NCBI GenBank assembly: GCA_024291935.2
Contig: CM044312.1
Location: 747,501 to 811,500, forward strand
Length of the DNA stretch: 64,000 nt
Direction of reading: 5' to 3'
From: Okapia johnstoni
Lineage: Eukaryota > Chordata > Mammalia > Artiodactyla > Giraffidae
A program made the translations under genes and the position numbers. Shown piece by piece: positions 22,322-34,553 of this stretch. Position 1 is the stretch's first letter; the number at the start of each line of letters is the position of its first letter. Under the pieces are notes generated by a model, which was not told the origin of the DNA, did no database searches, and saw only the letters and a program-made list of their open reading frames with translations.

Positions 22322-23822
22322 TCAGTTCAGTTCAGTCATTCAGTCATGTCTGACTCTTTGTGACCCCATGGACTGCAGCATGCCAGGCCTCCTGTCCGTC
22401 ACCAACTCCCAGAGTCCACCCAAACCCATGTCCATTGAGTTGGTGATGCCATCCAACCATCTCATCCTCTGGCGTCCGCTTTTCCTCCTGCCCTCAATCT
22501 TTCCCAGCATCAGGGTCTTTTCCAATGAGTCAGCTCTTCGCATCAGGTGGCCAAAGGATTGGAGCTTCAGCTTCAACATCAGTCCTTCCAATGAACACCC
22601 AGGACTGATTTCCTTTAGGATGGACTGGTTGGATCTCCTTGCAGTCCAAGGGACTCTCAAGAGTCTTCTCCAACACCATAGTTCAAAAGCATCAATTCTT
22701 CGGCACTCAGCTTTCTTTTTAGTCCAACCCTCACATCCATACATGACTACTGGAAAAATCATAGCCTTGACTAGATGGACCTTTGTTGACGAAGTTATGT
22801 CTCTGCTTTTTAATATGCTGTCTAGGTTGGTCATAACTTGCCTTCCAAGGAGTAAGCGTCTTTTAATTTCATGGCTGCAATCACCATCTGCAGTGATTTT
22901 GGAGCCCCCCCAAAATAAAGTCTGACACTGTTTCCACTGTTTCCCCATCTATTTGCCATGAAGTGATGGGACCAGATGCCATGATCTTAGTTTTCTGAAT
23001 GTTGAGCTTTAAGCCAACTTTTTCACTCTCCTCTTTCACTTTTAAGAGGCTCTTTAGTTCTTCTTCAGTTTCTGCCGTAAGGGTGGTGTCATCTGCATAT
23101 CTGAGGTTACTGATATTTTCCCCAGCAGTCTTGATTCCAGCTTGTACTTCCTCCAGCCCAGAGTTTCTCATGATGTACTCTGCATATAAGTTAAATAAGC
23201 ATGATGACAATATACAGCCTTGAAGTACTCCTTTCCCAATTGGGATCCAGTCTGTTATTCCATGTCCAATTCTACCTGTTGCTTCCTGACCTGCATACAG
23301 ATTTCTTGAGAGGCAGGTCAGGTGGTCTGGTATTCCCATCTACTTCAGAATTTTCCACAGTTTATTGTGATCCACACAGTCAAAGGCTTTGGCATAGTCA
23401 ATAAAGCAGAAATAGATGTTTTTCTGGAACTCTCTTGCTTTTTCGATGATCCAGCGGATATTGGCAATTTGACCTCTGGTTCCTCTGCCTTTTCTAAAAC
23501 TAGCTTAAACATCTGGAAGTTCACGGTTCACATATTGCTGAAGCCTGGCTTGGAGAATTTTGAGCATTACTTTACTAGCGTATGAGATGAGTGCAATTGT
23601 GTGGTAGTCTGAGCATTCTTTGGCATTGCCTTTCTATGGGATTGGGATGAAAACTGACCTTTTCCAGTCCTGTGTCTACTGCTGAGTTTTCCAAATTTGC
23701 TGGCGTATTGAGTGCAGCACTTTCACAGCATCATCTTTTAGGATTTGAAATAGCTGAACTGGAATTCCGTCACCTCCGCTAGCTTTGTTTATAGTGATGC
23801 TTCCTAAGGCCCACTTGACTTC
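22322..23822 (-). mobile_element. BovB LINE, 5'-truncated, about 1.5 kb (reverse)
   Basis: Tail ttcagttcagttcagtcatt at the left, then the 3' region and the reverse transcriptase core. In the minus-strand reading, 23339-22881 gives GIPDHLTCLSRNLYAGQEAT, the GVLQGCILSSCLFNLYAEYI block and the catalytic RYADD box, so the RT active site is present here. Frameshifts and stops before and after show it is a dead copy. The 5' endonuclease part is missing. Confidence 0.93.
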
Positions 23823-24064
23823 ACATTTTTACAATTTATATATTTATAAATTTTCCAATTTATATATTGTATATAGCATAATACTTTATTATAAAGTCAT
23901 AACAAAGTATCATATGAATACTAATTCTTTGCAGTTCATTATATATGTTACAAAGATAAAGGTACAGCTTAATTTTTATCTATTTGTATGGTATCTTCTT
24001 ACCAGATAGAGTTTAAGAATGAATTTCATCCAGTCTTTCAGTATTTTCTTTATGATGCTTTATT
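23823..24064. other. AT-rich sequence between LINE fragments
   Basis: Strongly AT-rich (tttatatatttataaatttt). No exon or assignable family seen. Confidence 0.5.
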
Positions 24065-24612
24065 TTATGTACACGCATGGAGTATTATTCAGCCATAAAA
24101 CTAAGGAAGCCCTGCCACTGGCAACAGTATAAGGAAATTCGAGGGTATTACGGTCAGTGCAATAGTCGGGCAGAAAAATACAAAATACGACTGTATGATC
24201 GATCTCTCTTCCTCGTCGCTTCCAGAAAAGCAAACCTGTAGAAACCAGGGGCAGACTGGCGTTTACCAGGCTGGGAGGGGGTGGCAATAGGGACACAGTC
24301 AGAGGCTCAGCTGGAAGCTAAGTGCCGGAGACCTTGACTCAGTCTGGTGAGCATGGCTGCAGCGTTGTGTTACAGAGGTGAGTGTGCTGCCAGCAGGCCT
24401 CGCGTGCTCACACACACACACACACACGTGCACGCACACACGCGCACACACACACGCGTGCACACACACTGTGAGGTGATGGCGACCAATTGCTCATCGT
24501 TGCACAGTGTGTATGTCACGGTGTGTGTGTGCACCACCATGTTGCACACCTCAACCTTACACACTGTCGCTTGTCAAGCATATCTTAATAAAGCTGGGAA
24601 AATAATAAGCAT
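24065..24612 (+). mobile_element. L1 3' end fragment (forward), interrupted by a CA repeat
   Basis: Starts with the typical L1 tail-proximal motif ggagtattattcagccataa, continues through gtttaccaggctgggagg and ends accttacacactgtcgcttg, then taataaagctgggaaaata, the classic mammalian L1 terminus with AATAAA. A CA/CG dinucleotide array lies inside it (24410-24472). Confidence 0.8.
24410..24472. repeat. (CA)n/(CACG)n microsatellite
   Basis: About 60 bp of cacacaca with interspersed cg (cacacgtgcacgcacacacg). The mixed purity suggests an old microsatellite. Confidence 0.9.
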
Positions 24613-24927
24613 TCAGTTCAGTTCAGTCACTCAGTCTTGTCCGACTCTTTGTGACCCCATGGCCTGCAGCACACCAGGCCTCCCTGTCCATCACCAACTC
24701 CCAGAGCTTGCTCAAACTCATGTCCATCGAGTCGGTGATGCCATCCAACCATCTCATCCTCTGTCATCCCCTTCTCCTCCTGCCCTCAATCTTTCCCAGC
24801 ATCGGGGTCTTTTCCAGTGAGTCGGCTCTTCGCATCAGGTGGCCAAAGTACTTGAGCTTCAACTTCAGCATCAGTCCTTCCAATGAGTATTCAAGATTGA
24901 TTTCCTTTAGGATCAACTGGCTTGATC
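24613..24927 (-). mobile_element. BovB LINE 3' fragment (reverse)
   Basis: Tail ttcagttcagttcagtcact, then tgtccatcgagtcggtgatg and tcttcgcatcaggtggccaa, ending near ttcctttaggatcaactgg. It inserted immediately after the L1 AATAAA end at 24612. Confidence 0.92.
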
Positions 24928-25149
24928 CTGTAATTTTTCTTACTTTAAGTCTTGTAGGACCCTTTGTTAAATAAAAGGACTCTGCTCACCCGTCACTTTT
25001 TCAGTGTTTCGTTTTGCAAAGGAATGAGGTTTGCTGAATGATTTTTAGCTGAAAACATTTAATTAAGGAAGTTGTATTCCTAGTTTCTTAAAATTTTTAA
25101 AATTTTGAACGGATGAAATGCTTATTCTTGATCTCTAAAATGTTATTGG

Positions 25150-25300
25150 ATCTTTCCTCTCTTTATCTCTTAGTGAAACAAATGACATTGAGAGACTTCC
25201 TGCTGTGGGAGCATTTTTGCAATTCTGGGTTAGACGCGTTGGTTATGCAGTTTTGTTGGATTCAGTTGCTAGTATTTTTTGAGAAGTGAGATTCACTTAG
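25150..25300 (-). mobile_element. Old L1 ORF2 fragment (reverse)
   Basis: cagttttgttggattcagtt gctagtattttttgag and the preceding ttgcaattctgggttagacg match the reverse complement of a conserved stretch of L1 ORF2 after the RT core. It is short and diverged. Flanking sequence to 25850 may contain more of the same element, but I could not confirm it. Confidence 0.5.
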
Positions 25301-26264
25301 TTTTCTTTCTCATGTTCTTGTTGTCCAGTTTTACTATCCAGGTGTCTCCCAACTGTGGGAAAACCCAAGTAAGACAGGGAACAGATGGTGCTGGGGTGCC
25401 GGGCCCCCCAGGAGCCAGTTCTCATGCAGCCGTTCAGTGTTGTGACAGCAGTCAGGTTCTAGTCGCAGTTCAGCTTTGGAACTTTGTATTTTTTCCTGAA
25501 AATGATTCATTCCCTTTATGTTTTCCAATGATGTTTATTTTGCATTATTTACAATGTCCTCTTGTGATCTTGTGAATTTCTCGTGCCTGCTGCCACATCC
25601 TTTCTTTGTTCCTCATGGTGCTTATTTTTGCTTTCTCTTCTCTCCTGATAACTTTGATTGGATATCTTCTGAGTTTGCTAGACTTTTCAGCCAACCAGCT
25701 TCTGGGTTTTTGTCAGTGTTCTCGATTGTTTGCCTTTTCATTAATTTCTACCGTCGAGTCTCTTTCAGATGATGACATTGTCTCAGTTTTATGGTGTTAA
25801 TTGTCCTGTTTGCCTTTTCTTTTGAATTTTTCTGACATCTCCTCTTCATGGTTCATGTTCCATGTGGCTTATAATTTTCACTGTAAACTTACCTTCGATG
25901 GTTCCCTTCTTCTTGGGAGAATCGCTGGGGAGACCCCAAACCCGTCACTGTTGGAAATGTTCCTCCAAGTGGTTTTAAGGAGAGTGATTCCAGCTGGAGT
26001 GTTAAGTCCACGAGAGTCCTACTGTGTTAGGACGTGACAGCCTGTGTGGTGCACACACTGGGGCTCTTTCCTGCCGGAGAGATTCCTCTTTCCATCCAGA
26101 GCCTGAAGACAAGGTGCCCCCAGCCCGGCAAGGGCGGGTGTCACTGCTGCGTGAAGACAGCTCCGCCCACATGTGCCAGCCCCCTTCTCTGCGTGGTTTC
26201 TGTCGTTTCTGTCGTGCTCTTTGGTGACTCCTGACCTTGCTTCCCTTTAAAAAAAAAAAAAACG

Positions 26265-26910
26265 TGAATAGTAACAGCCATTACTGTGAGGACGCTGTTC
26301 CTACAAATAGCCTCTGCCTCCCCCTCAGTTATTTTATCTGAAGTCGGAAGAAGCATTAATTTCCCAATTCCTGAGTGTGCACTGCTAGTCTAAATATAAA
26401 GCAACTTTTTCACACTCGCATTTGTGGACGTTTTATCTCAAAGCAGTGGTATTTCACGCAAACACACTGCTTATAGGTGAATATCTTACTATAATTAAGG
26501 ACATTTCTGTGGCTTTACTGCCTGCTGTTGTACCCTTGGCAAGACCCATCTTTCCTTGAAAACAAAATATTAATAGACCTCAGATGTCAGACATGGGAAC
26601 CTCTGAGTGCGGAAATGCAAGAAAACTCAGAAAGGTGTGATATAAGATTTATTGTGCTGGCGTTGGTGTTTGTATCATTGCAGGATCAAGGCAGCTGTCA
26701 GATCACAGAGTCTTCCAGAACAGATGTTTGGCTTTGCTTCTGAATTTTAGCAAAGCCAGGCAGACAAGGGAAATAGTAAAGAAAGCAGTGGTTCAGTAAG
26801 CAAGCCGTGTTGTTTTCCATTCTCCACCCACGGCTGGCTGATTAAATGCATTACCTCGGATCTTGGGCGTATATTGCAAAATACTCAATGGCATTATTTA
26901 ATGTAATTCT
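26265..26910. promoter_or_regulatory. Candidate conserved noncoding element
   Basis: About 650 bp of repeat-free, balanced-composition sequence unlike the flanking GC-rich intron. It carries many short AT-rich transcription-factor-like words: agcattaatttcccaattcc, tactataattaaggac, gctgattaaatgcattacct, ggcattatttaatgtaattc. No open frame or splice-site pair suggests an exon. Deep conservation is suspected, not shown. Confidence 0.4.
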
Positions 26911-26916
26911 GCTTCC

Positions 26917-27077
26917 AACTTGGAATTTTCTGGGCAGGAACACTGGAGTGGGTTACCATTTCCTTCTCCAGGGGATCTTCCTGAGCCTACCCAGGGATTG
27001 AACTTGGGTCTCCTGCATTTCAGGTGGTCTTTTGCATTGCGGGCCAATTCTTTACCAACTGAGCCACAGGAAATCCC
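26917..27077 (-). mobile_element. Bov-tA SINE fragment (reverse)
   Basis: Reverse Bov-tA head and part of the body: gaacactggagtgggttacc, ggggatcttcctgagcc, and head tctttaccaactgagccaca ggaaatccc. An extra duplicated bit (ttgcattgcgggc) lies within the head. Confidence 0.88.
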
Positions 27078-29110
27078 TGACAACCACAGGGTGGAAAGTA
27101 AAGCGAGACCCTGGAAGGGAGCAGCTGCGGGCTGTGAGGAGGCCCCGGGTATGGGTGGGGTGGCGGGGGCCGCGTTGCTCCTCCGCCTCTGCGTCTTTGG
27201 TTGCATTTGGAACTGGTTCTCAGAGGATGGTTTAGGCGCAGCATGTCCCCCCAATTTTGTCAGGTGTCTGACTGCTGGTCTGGGGGTTGTGCCCGGCGGG
27301 CCCAGGCGCCCAGCACTCCCCGCACACGTGGTCAGAGCTCTGGGCCGGCCGGGCTCTGCGGGAGGCGGGTGTCGGTGCCTCACACAGGCCGTTTGCTTGG
27401 TCCCCTCCTCTTCTAGGGCCGACTGAGCTTCGTCCCGATTATATTCCATGTTATAAAGGGCACAGCTCAGGGAAACGCAGATGGAGGGGCGGGGGCAGGG
27501 GCGCGGACAGGGCTCCAGCCCCCACGGCCCACCGGCCCACCAGCTCCGAGGCTCGCCCAGCCCTGTGGTTGGGGGTGTCGTGGACTGCTGTGCAGGGCCT
27601 GTGACTGGGTGCGTGACGACCAGACCCCTGCTATTGGTGCTGAGCTCAGTGTCCACCCTCTCCCCCGACCCCCGGAGGTGGCGGCTGCAGCTGAGAGTTC
27701 AGGCTTCCGATCAAGGTTTGCTCTCTCTGCTGACCGGCCTGTCCTGAAGCCCCCAGGGGCCCCAAGAGCCGCCACATTAGAGCAAAAGTGCCCTGTCATC
27801 CTTGTCCCTCAGGATATGTGGGGGTGTTAGGCGCTTGTGTCTGGAAATGGGGACATGGGCCAATATCCTCCCCTGAGGCAGCTTCGGGCTTCAGAAGGGC
27901 TGGTGCTGAGATGCACGCAAGGCTGCTTCCCCTGAGGTCGGAGCGGTGCTGGGGGAGGAAGGTCACAGGACTGCCTCTCTGTTGAGGGAGGCATCGAGCA
28001 GACAGGATGGGGGCCAAGGACTTGCCCTCCTAGAGGCGGAGGGAGGGCTGTGGGCAGGACAGACAGACAGACGTGTCGGCGGTCTGGCCTTTCCACCCAG
28101 TTGCTGGGGCACTTTGCTCCCAGGGAATGACTGGTCTGAGCCCACAGCGGGATGTTCTGACCGGGTGTTAAGACAGCTGCTTTTGCGGGCTTGACGGGAT
28201 CTTTGACCAGGTGGTCCTTGTGTGGTCCTCCCCCGCGTCAGGGTCCTTTCTCCTGCTCGGCAAGGGGGTCTGGCTCCCTCCATGCTGTTGTGTGCTGCTC
28301 CCCTTCCCTGGATCGCGATTCCTTCCCGAGGGTGCTGGTTTAGTCCCCATTCCCCGCTACCCACCCACCCCTCGAAGGTGGTGACCCTGGGGCAGGACTC
28401 ACGGGTCTGAGGGGAGAACAGCCCGTGGGTCACTGTTTCAATAAAAATGCAGGGCCTTCTTCCTGAGCTTGCAGTTCAAAACTGTTTTTTCTTCCAAAAC
28501 TTTAGTTGAAGCCGACCCCAATTCCTTTTGAAGTTCACATGAAAACTTAGCCACCACCCTGGGAAAAGGATGTGGAACTGAAATCACTGCCTGGGACTAG
28601 TGTTTAAACACAGAACAGAGGCTGAAGCAGCACACCAGAGTTAGAAGTCTGTCCGCCGAGACATGCAGTGTTGAGCGTGTTTGTTTCAAACCTCCAAAGA
28701 CCCAACACTGTACCACTGGGGGCAGGATCTGTGTTCCGTGTTCAATGATCGATATTTACCTTCCTGTGTGTTTTCCATCAAGACTTCCTAATGTTCTCTT
28801 TCTTAACATGTAGTTGTTTTGGGCCACATCACTGAGTGAGTTTCTCGCCACCTTGCCCTGAGTTAGGAAAGGTGTCTGTCGGTCATCACTGTGATTCTTT
28901 TTCTCTGCCTTTACTTGGTTTCATTCGAGGCTTTTGAACTCGGTTTCCTATGATTACTGTGGCTTGAATCTCATCCAACTTCTTCCTAATACCTACTGTG
29001 TCCTAACAAGTAAATACAAGCATTTAAAGCCTGAGAAGCCAAAAAGGATGTCGGCGAATTGGAGGGAATTCAGAGCAAAGCGCAGAAATGGTTAAGAGGT
29101 TGAAGGTCGA
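27078..29110. other. Unique intron
   Basis: 27078-28435 is GC-rich without a recognisable exon or repeat. 28436-29110 is AT-richer and unique. An AATAAA occurs at about 28440, but no transcript unit leading to it is evident. Confidence 0.5.
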
Positions 29111-29119
29111 CCTGTGAGG

Positions 29120-30520
29120 AAGCTGTAAAGGAGCTGACTGTGTCCGCCTTGGCAAAGCGACGGCCACGGCAGCAGAAATGCCGCAGGAGTGTTGAGGGTG
29201 ACGACGCAGAGAGAGACGACTGTCTGGGGCTGCAGGTGGCATTTGACCGAGCGAGGCGGGGTGCGCGCAGGGAGGTCTTCTGCGAAGGCGGCCCGGCGGA
29301 GGGGAGCGGGGGCTGGGGTGAGCCCGGACCCGGCGGGAAGTGAAGGCAGGTCGGGGGTGACGGCCTCACTGAGTGTGCCCACCCGGCCCGGCTCCTCGGG
29401 GCAGACGGGCCCCGTGCCTGCGCCTCCTGCAGAGCACACTCCTCGGCACCCCCGGGCTTGGCTTCTCCTCTGCCCTCGTTCCGTGTGAGGATCATTTTCG
29501 CCGTGGTCGTGGGAGTCCTGGCGAGGCGAGGCTGGTGCCCTCGGCACGGCACGCTGACGACCGCACGCCCACGCTGACCGACCGCACGCCACGCTGACGC
29601 CCGCACGCCACGCTGACGTCGGCACGGCACGCTGACGCCCGCACGCCACGCTGACGTCAGCACGCCACGCTGACACCCGCACGCCACGCTGACCACCGCA
29701 CGCCACGCTGACGCCCGCACGCCACGCTGACGTCCGCACGCCACGCTGGCATCCCCTCCAGGAGGACCCTGGGCCAGACCGTCAGCTGCCGCCCAGCACC
29801 GCGTGCGAAGACGCCCCCCCACCCAGTCTTGGCCAGCTCTCGGCAGGTCAGGGCCCCCGCCGCCTCCCGCGTCCCTTCCCAGGCTCCCAGCAGCCCCGCG
29901 TGCTGAGTCGCTCCTCCGGGCTTAGACCCTGGGGGTCTCCTGCCTGGACCCCACCCCTCCACCCCCGAGGCAGCGCCTGCTGGTGTCGGAAGCCCAGTGC
30001 GGGCCGGGCAGGAGGGCCGCCCACAACCCCGGGGCACGTCAGAGGTGGGCCGGGGGCCCTCGCTCTGTGGCGTTGCCCCGAGGAGGAGCCAGAATGGGAA
30101 CAGGGTTGCGCTGGCCTTAGTAGTGACAGCAGGGTGTCACGGGCAGGAGAGGGCGGCGCTGGGCTCTCGGGACACCGCTCGGTCCTCACAGCGCCGGGCA
30201 GGCGTGGGCCAGCCTGGGCCTCGGGAGCAGGGCTGTGACACCGAAGTCCCTGGTCAGCACCGCGCTAGAATCCCTAGCGACCCTGGGCCGTGGCCTGGAC
30301 GGGATGGTCCGGGGAGGCCGAAGGGACAGGGGGAGCAGCCGAGGTCCTGCCCCGGACCGGCCTGACTCCCAGGGGCTCGTCCTGACCCGGCCGGCGAAGG
30401 TGTTTAATGGGACTGTGGGCAGAGCCGATGAGACCCCCTTCCCAGCAAATGCGTGTCACGCACTCGCCAGGTGGTCCGCGGAATACGAGCCTTCTGCATG
30501 CGCAGCTCTTAGGCGGCTCT
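29120..30520. promoter_or_regulatory. Candidate intragenic CpG island
   Basis: Dense CpG over about 1.4 kb (gaccgagcgaggcggggtgc, aaggcggcccggcggagg and the CpG-rich array at 29550-29749), bordered by CpG-poor sequence on both sides. It could be a methylated intragenic island or an alternative promoter. I see no convincing first exon. The call is by visual CpG density only. Confidence 0.45.
29550..29749. repeat. 19-bp CpG-rich minisatellite with CRE-like motifs
   Basis: Ten copies of cacgctgacgcccgcacgc and variants. Seven or so copies keep TGACG, and one (29652-29659) is a full TGACGTCA palindrome, the CREB/ATF consensus. All copies carry several CpGs. Frames across it give repetitive Ala/Trp/Arg peptides with no coding value. 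Confidence 0.93.
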
Positions 30521-31140
30521 AGTTTCTCTGCTAATGTTACGTAAGCTCCCCATCTCATCCTTGGAATTCTTTAGAGAAAACAGACCAAGGAAGGAAAGAA
30601 GCATCATAAACACGATCACTCTGCTGCAGGCCCACTGCTCTCCGGCATCCTGCCCTTCAGCCGGGCCCGTCCACTGGGACCCTCCCACCCCCGGTGTATC
30701 TTCACCCCTCTTCCTGTGCCCACTCCCAGGGGAGCGGGGCTTCGAACACTCACTGTCTCCCCGCCCCTTACGTCTGTCCAGTCCCTATGCTTTTATTCAC
30801 AGTGCTCGTTAATTTATAAATATTTGTGCACGCAGAATACTCGACACAAAATAAGCGTTGTAGCGACCACAGACACAGTCCTGGAATCAGGAAGGCGTCC
30901 CCTGAGTCTGGGATGCAAGTGGCATCTTATCTGCGGGTCAGGATAACCTTTGACCTTGAACCATTAGGTGGGTGGACACTGGCCCGAGGCCCTCTCAGTG
31001 TTTCTCCCCACAGCTAAGAAGAATCCAGAACCACTTCCATCACCCTGTGTTACAGGTGATCACACTCAGGTTGTAACATGTTATACTTCCTAATTTTGGT
31101 GAAGTAATTTTACCGGATTTGTACATTTCTTATATTCTTT
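30520..31140. other. Unique intron before an L1
   Basis: No exon or clear repeat. An AT-rich patch at 30808-30850 (ttaatttataaatatttgtg) is the only contrast. Confidence 0.45.
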
Positions 31141-31438
31141 AAAACATTTTTAAAAATTTTTATATAAATTTATGAATTGAGGTATTGTTGATGTACAGTG
31201 TTTCAGATGTATAATATAGTGTTTCATAATTTTTAAAGATTACACTCCATTTATAGTTATTATCAAATATAGGCTATATTCCCTGTCCTATATGATATAT
31301 CTTCATAGCTTATTTATTTTATACATAGTTTGTGCTTCTTACTTCCTACTCCTGTCTCGCCCCTCCTCCTTCCCACCCCCACTGTTACCCGCTAGTTTGT
31401 TCTCTATGTCTGTGAGTCTGCTTCTGCCTTGTGATTAT

Positions 31439-34345
31439 CAGTTCAGTTCAGTTGCTCAGTCACGTCTGACTCTTTGTGACCCATGGACTGCAGCAAGCCA
31501 GGCCTCCCTGTCCATCACCAACTCCTGGAGCTTACTCAAACTCATGTCCCTTGAGGGGTGATGCCTTCCAACCATCTCATCCTCTGTCATCCCCTTCTCC
31601 TCCCAACTTCAATCTTTCCCAGCATCAGGGTCATTTCCAGTGAGTCAGTTCTTCGCGTCAGGTGGCCAAAGTATTGGAGCTTCAGCTTCAGCATCAGTCC
31701 TTCAATGAATATTCAGGACTGATTTCCTTTAGGATGGACTGGTTGGATCTCCTTGCAGTCCAAGGGACTCTCAAGAGTCTTCTCCAACACCACAGTTCAA
31801 AAGCATCAGTTCTTCGGTGCTCAGCTTTCTTTACAGTCCAACTCTCACATCCATACAGAACTATTGGAAAAACTGTAGCTTTGACTAGATAGACGTTGGT
31901 GAGTAAAGTAATGTCTTTGCTTTTTAATATGCTGTCTAGGTTGGTCATAGCTTTTTTTCCAAGGAGCAAGCATCTTATAATTTCATGGCTGCAATCACCA
32001 TCTGCAGTGATTTTGGAGCCCAAGAAAATAAAGTCTCTCACTGTTTCCACTGTTTCCCCATCTGTTTGCCATGAAGTGCTGGGACTGGATGCCATGATCT
32101 TAGTTTTTTGAATGTTGAGTTTTAAGCCAACTTTTTCATCTTCTCTTTTCACTTTCATCAAGAGGCTCTTTAGTTCTTTTTCACTTTCTGCCATAAGGGT
32201 GGTGTCATCTGCATATCTGAGGTTATTGATATTTCTCCCGGCAGTCTTGATTCCAGCTTATGTGTCCTCCAGCCTGGCATTTCACATGATATACTCTGCA
32301 TATAAGTTAAATAAGCAGGGTAACAATATACAGCCTTGACTTAGCCCTTTTGACAAGTTGGAATCAATCTATTGTTCCATGTCAGGTTCTAACTGTTACT
32401 TCTTGACCTGCACACAGATTTCTCAAGAGGCAGGTCAGGTGGTCTGGTATTACCATCTCTTTCAGAATTTTACACAGTTTATTGTGATCCACACAGTCAA
32501 AGGCTTTGGCATAGTCAATAAAGCAGAACTAGCTGCTTTTCTTGAACTCGCTTGCTTTTTCTATGATCCATTGGATGTTGGCAATTTGATCTCTGGTTCC
32601 TCTGCCTTTTCTAAATCCAGCTTGAACATCTGGAAGTTCACAGTTCATGTATTGTTGAAGCCTGGCTTGGAGAATTTTGAACATTACTTGGCTAGCGTGT
32701 GAGATGGGTGCAATTGAGCGATAGTTTGAGCATTCTTTGGCATTGCCTTTGTTTGGGATTGGAATGAAAACTGACCTTTTCCAGTTCTGTGGCCACTGCT
32801 GAGTTTTCCAAATTTGCTGGCATATTGAGTGCAGCACTTAAAGAGCATCATCTTGTAGGAACTGAAATAACTCAGCTGGAATTCCATCACCTCCACTAGC
32901 TTTGTTCGTAGTGATGCTTCCTAAGGCTCACTTGACTTAGAACTCCAGAATGTCTGGCTCTAGGTGAGTGATCACAGCATCATGGTTATCTGGGTCATTA
33001 AGATCTTTTTTGCACAGTTCTTCTGTGTATTCTTGCCACCTCTTAATATCTTCTGCTTCTGTTAGGTCCATACCATTTCTGTCCTTTATTGAGCCAATGT
33101 TTGCATGAAATATTCCCCTTGGTACCTCTAATTTCCTTGAAGAGATCTCTAGTCTTTCCCATTCTGTTGTTTTCCTCTATTTGTTTGCATTGATCACTGA
33201 GGAAGTCTTTCTTCTCTCTCCTTGGTGTTCTTTGGAATTCTGCATTCAGATAAGTATATCTTTCCTTTTCTCCTTTGCCTTTCACGTCTCTTATTTTCTC
33301 AGCTATTTGTAAGGCCTCCTGAGACAAGCATTTGCCTTTTTGCATTTCTTTTTCTTGGGGATGTTCTTGATCACTGCCTCCTGTACAATGTCACGAACCT
33401 CCGTCCATACTTCTTCAGGCCCTCTGTCTATCAGATCTAATCCCTTGAATCTATTTGTTACTTCCACTGTGTAATTGTAAGGGATTTGATTTAGGTCATA
33501 CCTGAATGGTCTAGTGGTTTTCCATACTTTCTTCAGTATAAGTCTGAAGTTTGCAATAAGGAGTTCATGATCTGAGCCACAGTCAGTTCCCGGTCTTGTT
33601 TTTGCTGACTGTATAGAGCTTCTCCGTCTTTGGCTGCAAAGAATATAATCAGTCTGATGTCGGTATTGACAATCGGGTGATGTCCATGTGTAGAGTCTTC
33701 TCTTGTGTTGTTGGAAGAGGGTGTTTGCTATGAGCAGTGCGTTCTCTTTGCAAAACTCTGTTAGCCTTTGCCCTGGTTCCTTTTGTACTCCAAGGCCAAA
33801 CTTTACTCCAGGTGTCTCTTGAATTTCTACTTTTGCATTCCAATCCCCTCTGATGAAAAGGACATCTTTTTTTGGGTGTTAGTTCTAGAAGATCTTGTAG
33901 GTCATCATAGAACCATTCAACTTCAGCTTCTTTGACATTACTGGTTGGGGCATAGACTTGGATTACTGTGATATTGAATGGTTTGCCTTGGAAACGAACA
34001 GAGATCATTCTGTCATTTTTGAGATTGCCTCCAAGTCCTGCATTTCGGACTCTGTTGACTGTGAGGGCCACTCCATTTCTTCTGAGGGATTCTGGCCCAC
34101 AGTAGTAGATATAATGGTCATCTGAATTAAATTTGCCCATCTCAGTCCATTTTAGTTCACTGATTCCTAAAATGTCAGTGTTCGCTCTTTTCATCTCCTG
34201 TTTGACCACTTCCAATTTGCCTTGTTTCGTGGACCTAACATCCCAGGTTCCTATGCAATTTTGTTCTTCACATCATCAGACATTACTTCCATCACCAGTC
34301 ACATCCAAAACTGGGTGTTGTTTTCACTTTGGCTCCATCTCCCAC
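31439..34345 (-). mobile_element. BovB LINE, about 2.9 kb, nearly complete coding region (reverse)
   Basis: Inserted into the L1 3' UTR. The left end is the BovB tail (tcagttcagttcagttgctc). Moving right: 3' region, RT with RYADDTTLMAES (box around 32203-32220), thumb and linker regions, and the endonuclease domain at 34215-33649 (minus-strand reading LGISELKWTEMGKFNSDDHY, then NITVIQVYAPTSN). The right end reads cagttttggatgtgactgg in reverse complement. Frames are broken in several places, so it is a pseudogene copy. Confidence 0.93.
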
Positions 34346-34350
34346 AAGTT

Positions 34351-34553
34351 TAGACTTTCCTGGTGGCTCAGATGGTAGCGCGTCTGCCTACAATGCGGGA
34401 GACCTGGGTTCAATCCCTGGGTTGGGAAGATCTCCTGGAGAAGGAAATGGCACCCACTCCAGTGCTCTTGCCTGGAGAGTCCCATGGACGGAGGAGCCTG
34501 GCGGGCTACAGTCCACGGGGTCACAAAGGGCTGGACACGACTGAGCGAGTTTC
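34351..34553 (+). mobile_element. Bov-tA SINE between BovB and L1
   Basis: Full Bov-tA (gactttcctggtggctcaga, ggttcaatccctgggttggg, tggacacgactgagcgag). It sits at the junction where the BovB 5' end stops and the interrupted L1 resumes. Confidence 0.92.

Noticed and set aside
22881..23339. Reverse transcriptase frame as a functional or retron-like gene
   Set aside because: Part of a 5'-truncated BovB LINE with broken flanking frames.
28436..28450. AATAAA polyadenylation signal
   Set aside because: No upstream exon or conserved reading frame leads to it. Isolated AATAAA is expected by chance.
33649..34215. 188-aa endonuclease-like frame as a host gene
   Set aside because: It is the BovB endonuclease domain in a decayed element nested in L1.
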